Below are positions 5,371 through 10,133 of a DNA stretch of 10,133 nucleotides, in pieces. The first letter of the stretch is position 1. Every line of letters begins with the position of its first letter. The stretch is taken from contig DAIDJI010000137.1 in the NCBI GenBank assembly GCA_027451455.1, positions 1-10,133 on the forward strand, read 5' to 3'. Below the pieces are notes generated by a model. That model had not been told where the DNA came from, did no database searches, and saw nothing but the letters and a program-made list of their open reading frames with translations. The translations under genes were made by a program, and so were the position numbers. This DNA comes from Planctomycetales bacterium (GTDB lineage: Bacteria > Planctomycetota > Planctomycetia > Isosphaerales > Isosphaeraceae).

Positions 5371-6786
5371 TTAGCTGATCCCTCCGAGCCGCCCGGTGGA
5401 GTCGCCGAGCCGGGGAACGTCGGAGACGCCCATCCGGTCGAGGAGGCTGAGGTAGATGTTGTTCATCGGCTGGGCGTCGATCTCGAGGAACCGGCCACCG
5501 GAGAGCTGACCGCCGCCGCTCCCGGCGAGGACGAACGGCAGGTTGTTGTGGTTGTGGCGGTTGCCGTCGCCGTTCCCGCTTCCGTAGACGATCATGGAGT
5601 TATGCAGGATGGATCGGCCGTCGACGTCCTTCGCCGCGTCGAGCTTCTCGAGGAACCGACCGAATTGCTGCATGTACCAGAGGTCGATCTTCGCGATCTT
5701 CGCGAGCTTTTCCTTGTCGCGCTGGTGATGCGAGAGGTTGTGGTGTCCGTCGTTGACCCCGATGTCGGGGAAGGTCCGGTTGCTCGATTCGTACGAGAGG
5801 AGGAACGTTGCGACCCGGGTCGAGTCGGTCCGGAAGGCGAGGAAGAGCAGGTCGTACATGAGCTGGACGTGCTCGAGGAACGTCGAGGGGATTCCGGCCG
5901 GGGTCTCGCAATCGGGGTCGGGGGTATCGCGGAACCGCTCGGCGGCCTGGATCCGGCGCTCGACTTCGCGGACGCCGGTCAGGTACTCGTCCAGCTTCTT
6001 GCGATCGCGAGCACCCAGTTCGCGGCCGAGGTCGCGGGCGTCGTCCTGGACGAAGTCGAGGATGGATCGCTGCTGTTCCAGCCGCTGGCGGAAGCTCTGG
6101 CGGCGTTCGCCGCGGTCGCCGGCGCCGAAGAGGCGTTCGAAGGCGAAGCGGGGGTTGGCCTCGGGGGTCATCGGGAGCGTTGGCGAGGCCCAGGAGAGGT
6201 TGAACTGGTAGGCGCACGAATAGCCGGAGTCGCAGTTTCCCGACTTCCGGGCGGCGTCGCAGGCCAGTTCGAGCGAGGGGAACCGCGTCAGGTGGCCGAT
6301 CTGGCGGGCGGCGACCTGGTCGACCGAGATCCCGGCGTGGATGTCGGCGCCGGCGGTCTTCTTCACCCGAACGCCGGTGAGGAACGTCGAGCAGGCGCGG
6401 GCGTGGTCGCCGGGTCCGTCCTTGCCGCCGAAGGCGTTTTTCTGGTCGAGTCCGGCGATGACCTGGATCTGGTCCTTCAGCCGGGCGAGGGGCTCCATCG
6501 TCCGGTTCAGTTCGAGGGGGTGGGCCTTTTGTCGGGCTCGATCGCTGTCCTTCTCGTCCTTTTTCGGCCACCAGTGGTCGAGGTTGACGCCGTTGGGGAT
6601 GTAGACGAAGGCCATCCGGAGCGGGGCACCGGTCGCGGTGGTCGCCGGGATCGGGGCGCCCGACGCACCCGCGAGGGCACCCCGGCCCAGCATCGACTCG
6701 AACGCCGGGAGGGCCATCGAGACACCCGCCGCACGGAGGAACCGGCGACGATTCAGGGCCCCGTCGCGCATCTGATCTGGTCTCAT
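5371..6786 (-). CDS. DUF1552 (HXXSHH-motif) Tat-exported protein
   Basis: Secreted protein of unknown function, 471 residues. The N-terminus is a Tat signal: NRRRFLRAAG (12-21), then GVSMALPAFESML. Family blocks: VYIPNGVNLDHWWP (61-74), DHARACSTFLTG (127-138), SLELACD (171-177), CDSGYSCAYQFNLSW (185-199), the name-giving HNLSHH (349-354) and GNGDGNRHNHNNLPFVLAGSGGG (404-426). The His-rich motifs resemble metal sites of DUF1501/alkaline-phosphatase-like relatives, but no activity is established. DUF1552 genes normally sit next to a DUF1592-type cytochrome gene, as here: the cytochrome lies upstream on the same strand, 209 bp away, with repeats in the gap. The start could be ATG 6786 or the ATG at 6771; both keep the Tat motif and neither has a strong Shine-Dalgarno. 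Confidence 0.93.
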   Translation of the reverse strand: MRPDQMRDGALNRRRFLRAAGVSMALPAFESMLGRGALAGASGAPIPATTATGAPLRMAFVYIPNGVNLDHWWPKKDEKDSDRARQKAHPLELNRTMEPLARLKDQIQVIAGLDQKNAFGGKDGPGDHARACSTFLTGVRVKKTAGADIHAGISVDQVAARQIGHLTRFPSLELACDAARKSGNCDSGYSCAYQFNLSWASPTLPMTPEANPRFAFERLFGAGDRGERRQSFRQRLEQQRSILDFVQDDARDLGRELGARDRKKLDEYLTGVREVERRIQAAERFRDTPDPDCETPAGIPSTFLEHVQLMYDLLFLAFRTDSTRVATFLLSYESSNRTFPDIGVNDGHHNLSHHQRDKEKLAKIAKIDLWYMQQFGRFLEKLDAAKDVDGRSILHNSMIVYGSGNGDGNRHNHNNLPFVLAGSGGGQLSGGRFLEIDAQPMNNIYLSLLDRMGVSDVPRLGDSTGRLGGIS

Positions 6787-6806
6787 GATCTCAACGTCCC
6801 GTCATG

Positions 6807-6975
6807 TCGCAGGGAGGGATCGATTCACCACAGAGGGCACAGAGGACACAAGAGGGGTCGCAGGGAGGGATCGATTCACCACAGAGGGCACAGAGGACAC
6901 AGAGGGAATACGGAGGAGTGGACCTGTTCGAACTCTTCTTCGTCTCTGGGCTCTCTGTGTCCTCTGTGGTGAATC
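6807..6975. repeat. Dispersed CACAGAGG-type repeat: two direct copies plus an inverted arm
   Basis: A 44-bp unit beginning TCGCAGGGAGGGATCGATTC and ending CAGAGGACACA is present at 6807-6850 and again, identically, at 6858-6901 (51-bp period). About 50 bp on, the reverse complement of its core appears: GTGTCCTCTGTGGTGAATC (6957-6975) matches 6873-6891 at 18 of 19 positions, and CTCTGTGTCCTCTGTG (6953-6968) is a perfect complement of 6889-6904. The sequence type (TTCACCACAGAGG...ACAGAG with an inverted partner) is familiar to me as a high-copy palindromic repeat in many bacterial genomes. No transposase is present, so it would be a non-autonomous MITE/REP-like element. It lies between the DUF1592 and DUF1552 genes. 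Confidence 0.8.
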
Positions 6976-6995
6976 ATCCCCGGAACAGATTGGGA

Positions 6996-9392
6996 TTACG
7001 GACGACTGGCTATCCGAGCATTCCGCCGGCGCTGGAATGGCGGCGACTCGATCACGCCCATCAACAGAGCGGAGAACTTCCCGCCCGATTGATCGAGGCG
7101 GTCGACGATCCGGTCCACGGATTCGATGTCGGTCGGTTCGAGGCCACGGCCGACGGCGTAGGTCAGGAGTTTTCCGGTGACGCACCGGTAGAAGTCGAGC
7201 CGGTGCTGGTCGCGGAGGATTTTCTTCAGGTCGCGGACGTCGTGGAAGGCCTCGCCGGTGATGAGCCGGCCGGAGGCGTCGATTGGCTGCTTGCTTTCCT
7301 GGTCGCGCCACTTGCCCAGGGGGTTGAAGTGGTCGAGGGCCAGGCCGATCGGGTCCATACGGGCGTGGCACGCGGCGCAGGTCGGCTTTTCCCGATGCAG
7401 GGCCATGAGTTCGCGAGTGGTCGGGGTGTGGTCGAGTCCGTCCTTCTTCACGGCTTCCAGCGGCGGGATATCGGGCGGAGGAGGCGGCGCGGGGGTGCCG
7501 AGGATGTTGTCGAGGATGAACTGCCCGCGCTTCACCGGCGAGGTCCGCGCGGGGGTGGACGTCACGGCGAGCACGGCGCCCTGGGTCAGGACGCCGCCGC
7601 GAGGGCTCCCCTTCGGCAGTGTGACCTTGTGAAGCTCCGATCCCTCCACGCCGGGGATCTCATAGTACTTGGCGAGCCGGTCGTTCAGGAAGGTGTAGTC
7701 GCAGTCGATCCATTCCAGAATGCTTCGATCCTCGCGGGCGACATACTCGAACGCCATTTCGGTCTCGCTCCGCATGGCGCGGCGGATGGTCTGAGTCAGG
7801 ACGTTCCGGGCGGTGTCCGCGCCTCGGAACCGGACCCCTTCGCGAAAGAGGATGGCCCGCTCGTTGAAGTAGAGGCCGTCGAGGTCGCGGATTTCCAGCC
7901 ACTGGCCGACGAAGTTCCGCGTCAGTTCGTGGGCTTTGGGGTCGGCGAGCATTCTTCGGACCTGTTTCTCCAGGTTGGCCCGGAGTTTTCCCCGCGCAGC
8001 GAGGTCGAACAGTTCGTCGTCGGGCATGGTGGACCAGAGGAAGTACGAGAGGCGAGAGGCCATCGCGTACTCGTCGATCGGCGCGTGGGGACGGCTCCCC
8101 TGCCCTGGCTCGACCGACTCGATGCGGAAGAGGAATCGGGGCGAGGCCAGCACGGCGGTCATCGCCTGGGCGATCCCCTGCTCGAAGGTTTTCCCCGGCA
8201 GGATGTAGACCGAGGCGGCCAGGTCGACCAGGCGGTCGAGGGTCCGAGGATCGACCGGCCGGCGGAAGGCCCTGCGCGCGAAGGAGTCGAGGACCTCGCG
8301 AGCATAGGCCCGACGATCGGGATCGGCGTTCGGGGCCTGGTCGCGGGGGAAGAACCGGGCGTAGTTTGGAGGCTGGACCCGATGAGCGGCGTCGAGCGGC
8401 CCGATGACCCGGACCGCGACGATCCGGAAGTCGACCCCTTTGCCCTTCGGTTCGCCCGGCTCGAGGGCCATCGTCATCTTGTGGTCGCCGTCCTTCAGGC
8501 GGGCGTCGAACGCATAATGAGACGTCTTGCTCGCCCGGCCATCGTACGAGGCCCGGATGCCGACCCGCTCGTCGAGCGAGAAGGCGACCGAGCATCGCCC
8601 CGGGTCGAGCTGGTACGGGGCCTTCACGGCCAGGTCGAGCTCGATCCGGTAGTCTCCGGCCGCCTCGGCGAGGAACGATCGCGAGACCGTCGCGCGCTGG
8701 TCGAAGGGCATCAGGTCGCCGGTTTGCCCCTTCGCGGTTCCTCGGAATTCGATCCCGCGATACGAGCGCTCGGGCGCCTTCCGGCCCGATGTCGGCACGG
8801 CCTGCTTCACGATCGCCTCGGCCGCCTGGAAGTATTTCTCCAGCAGGAGCGGAGAGACGCTCAGCACGTCGCCGATCGTGTCGAACCCGTAACCGGTGTC
8901 GTCGGCCGGGAATTCCTCCTCCGCCTTGAAGTCGATTCCCATCAGGTCGTGGATCGTGTTCCGATACTCGATCCGGTTCAGCCGGCGGACCGTCACCCGG
9001 CCCGGGTCGGGGTCGTTCGGGTCGATCCCGAAGACGTCTCGCTTGACCCACCTCGCCAGCGTCTGGACCTCCTCCGGCGTCGGCCTCGGCTTGCCGGCCG
9101 GCGGCATGATCCCTGACCGAACGTTCTGGAGCACCGACCACCAGAGGTCCCGACGATTCAAAAGATCGGCGGCCGAGCCCTCGTCGAACGCGACCCCTCC
9201 CTTGATCGTCCCCTCGGCGTGGCACCGGTAGCAGTAGTCGATCAGGAGGGGCTCAACGGCGTCATGATAGCGCTCGACCGAGGCCGGCTCGCTGCCCCGG
9301 GCCACACCGGCGCCGACCACGATCCCAGCGGCGATGACTCCCATCATCCACAATCGCATAGCCATCCTTCGAATACCATGCACCTGGACCAT
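6996..9392 (-). CDS. Planctomycete-type diheme cytochrome c protein (PSCyt1-DUF1587-DUF1595-DUF1592-DUF1588-DUF1585)
   Basis: Large exported protein of unknown activity, 798 residues as drawn. A signal peptide covers about 12-33 (MRLWMMGVIAAGIVVGAGVARG). The PSCyt1 heme motif is CYRCH (54-58), with a possible axial Met in SGIMPP (93-98). DUF1587-like sequence follows (RLNRIEYRNTIHDLMG, 137-152), then a beta-rich carbohydrate-binding-like region (about 205-335), DUF1595 (about 360-425), DUF1592 (EYAMASRLSYFLWSTMPDDEL, 441-461, to about 570), DUF1588 with a second heme motif (CAACHARMDPIG, 672-683) and DUF1585 (about 715-788). Domain order and length are normal. The two hemes imply periplasmic redox chemistry; the substrate is unknown, and polysaccharide-linked roles have been suggested from the binding-module-like part. 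The start is uncertain: ATG 9392 has a Shine-Dalgarno too close, while ATG 9359 (residue 12) has AAGGA 5 nt upstream. The DUF1552 partner follows on the same strand. Confidence 0.92.
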   Translation of the reverse strand: MVQVHGIRRMAMRLWMMGVIAAGIVVGAGVARGSEPASVERYHDAVEPLLIDYCYRCHAEGTIKGGVAFDEGSAADLLNRRDLWWSVLQNVRSGIMPPAGKPRPTPEEVQTLARWVKRDVFGIDPNDPDPGRVTVRRLNRIEYRNTIHDLMGIDFKAEEEFPADDTGYGFDTIGDVLSVSPLLLEKYFQAAEAIVKQAVPTSGRKAPERSYRGIEFRGTAKGQTGDLMPFDQRATVSRSFLAEAAGDYRIELDLAVKAPYQLDPGRCSVAFSLDERVGIRASYDGRASKTSHYAFDARLKDGDHKMTMALEPGEPKGKGVDFRIVAVRVIGPLDAAHRVQPPNYARFFPRDQAPNADPDRRAYAREVLDSFARRAFRRPVDPRTLDRLVDLAASVYILPGKTFEQGIAQAMTAVLASPRFLFRIESVEPGQGSRPHAPIDEYAMASRLSYFLWSTMPDDELFDLAARGKLRANLEKQVRRMLADPKAHELTRNFVGQWLEIRDLDGLYFNERAILFREGVRFRGADTARNVLTQTIRRAMRSETEMAFEYVAREDRSILEWIDCDYTFLNDRLAKYYEIPGVEGSELHKVTLPKGSPRGGVLTQGAVLAVTSTPARTSPVKRGQFILDNILGTPAPPPPPDIPPLEAVKKDGLDHTPTTRELMALHREKPTCAACHARMDPIGLALDHFNPLGKWRDQESKQPIDASGRLITGEAFHDVRDLKKILRDQHRLDFYRCVTGKLLTYAVGRGLEPTDIESVDRIVDRLDQSGGKFSALLMGVIESPPFQRRRNARIASRP

Positions 9393-9489
9393 CCTCCCGC
9401 TCGCCGAGGTTTCCGACGCCGTTCATGGTAACAGGATCGGCGGGAAGTTTAACAATGATTTTACCCAGGAAGCGAGACAGACCTTGCCC

Positions 9490-10133
9490 TTATCTTGATC
9501 TCAGCGTCAGTCGATGGCGGATGGGACCGGCTGGGATCATCTTTGCGTGGGAGGGGCGAGCGGCGATCCGTTCGAGTGCGGCGAGAGCATGGGGATTGAG
9601 CCGGGTCGCGGCGAGCTGGGCGGGGAGGAAACCTGGGCTACCGGTGTAGGAGAGGCTGAGGGCCTTGTTCAGGACGGTGTGGGGCTTGAGGGAGAGGGTG
9701 GCCTGGCCGCCGCTGAGGCCGAGGATGGCGAGGGTTTTCTGTTTTTTTCGGTTGATCTGGAGGAAGAGGGAAACGGAGCCGTTCGGAATGCCGATGCCGG
9801 GGGCGATCGGCTGGACCTCGGCGGTGAGGCTCAGGCCGACGAGTTTCCTGCGGCGGAAGACCGGGTGGGGGACGAGGACGATCTGAGTGGCGGCCGGCTG
9901 AACGGAGATCGGGACGGACGTCGACGGGCTGCCGGAGCGGTTGGCGTCTCCCGAATAGAGGGCGGCGATCGCGTGGGGACCGGGGTTGAGGACGTCGACG
10001 GCGAGGGAGGCATGGCCGGAGGGGTCGACGGCAACCGTGCCGAGTGGTGTGCCGCCATCGACGAAGGTGATCGACCCGGTCGGCGCTCCTGGGGCCGCGA
10101 CGGCGGCGGTCAGGACGACGGACTGGCCGAAGA
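9490..10133 (-). CDS. Bacterial Ig-like (group 3) repeat protein, C-terminal part
   Basis: The last 213 codons of a gene whose 5' end lies beyond base 10133; the stop is TAA at 9492-9490. The first 77 residues form a typical bacterial Ig-like domain of the PTGSITFVDGGTPLG...GPHAIAALYSGDANRSGS type (17-68), known from large secreted or cell-surface proteins. A second, more diverged copy follows (about 82-176), with NGSVSLFLQ (117-125) and LSYTGSPGFLP (160-170) in place of the usual GDANF signature. The tail (177-213) is basic and shows no LPXTG, PEP-CTERM or membrane anchor. The unseen N-terminal part may hold more Ig repeats or a different functional domain, so the role cannot be stated. The gap of 97 bp to the cytochrome gene has no shared function evident. 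Confidence 0.85.
   Translation of the reverse strand, partial: FGQSVVLTAAVAAPGAPTGSITFVDGGTPLGTVAVDPSGHASLAVDVLNPGPHAIAALYSGDANRSGSPSTSVPISVQPAATQIVLVPHPVFRRRKLVGLSLTAEVQPIAPGIGIPNGSVSLFLQINRKKQKTLAILGLSGGQATLSLKPHTVLNKALSLSYTGSPGFLPAQLAATRLNPHALAALERIAARPSHAKMIPAGPIRHRLTLRSR

Noticed and set aside
6807..6901. Possible CRISPR array
   Set aside because: Only two units with a 7-bp gap between them, plus an inverted copy and no cas genes; it fits a dispersed palindromic repeat.
5548..6972. 474-codon open frame on the plus strand
   Set aside because: Antisense to DUF1552 and running into the repeat element; no family resemblance.
6804..9116. 770-codon open frame on the plus strand
   Set aside because: Antisense to the diheme cytochrome gene; low-complexity composition and no recognisable domain.

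Overview
The window is GC-rich bacterial DNA that most probably comes from a planctomycete. The best evidence is the neighbouring pair of a large Planctomycete-type cytochrome c protein (PSCyt1/DUF1587/DUF1595/DUF1592/DUF1588/DUF1585 architecture) and a Tat-exported DUF1552 (HXXSHH) protein, a combination typical of Planctomycetota and relatives. An Isosphaera/Singulisphaera/Gemmata-like source is a guess. There are seven protein genes, six on the minus strand; two are cut by the window edges. I see no tRNA, rRNA, CRISPR array or transposase gene.

Left part (1-3110, minus): the start of an Alternative Complex III operon. actA (pentaheme cytochrome c, 219 aa) is followed after 2 nt by actB (Tat-variant molybdopterin-oxidoreductase-like subunit, 737 residues visible, continuing past base 1). 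The complex oxidises quinol in the membrane and passes electrons to cytochrome c or an oxidase. Upstream of actA lie 577 bp without a gene, holding a candidate sigma70-type promoter, a strong leader hairpin, and farther up a cluster of phased GAGAACG repeats.

Centre (3390-5345): a short-chain dehydrogenase of the YghA/general-stress-protein-39 type (minus) and a DUF892/YciF-type ferritin-like protein (plus) are transcribed divergently from a 445-bp region. That region contains an AT-rich island and an 84-nt block of overlapping, mutually exclusive inverted repeats, the most unusual structure in the window. Both families are usually stress related, so this looks like a small stress module sharing a control region. 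Hairpins follow both genes.

Right part (5371-9392, minus): the diheme cytochrome (798 aa) lies upstream of the DUF1552 protein (471 aa) on the same strand. The 209 bp between them hold two direct 44-bp copies and one inverted partial copy of a dispersed CACAGAGG-type repeat. At the right edge (9490-10133, minus) is the C-terminal part of a secreted or surface protein made of bacterial Ig-like domains.

The long plus-strand reading frames opposite actB, the SDR, DUF1552 and the cytochrome are antisense shadows caused by high GC content.
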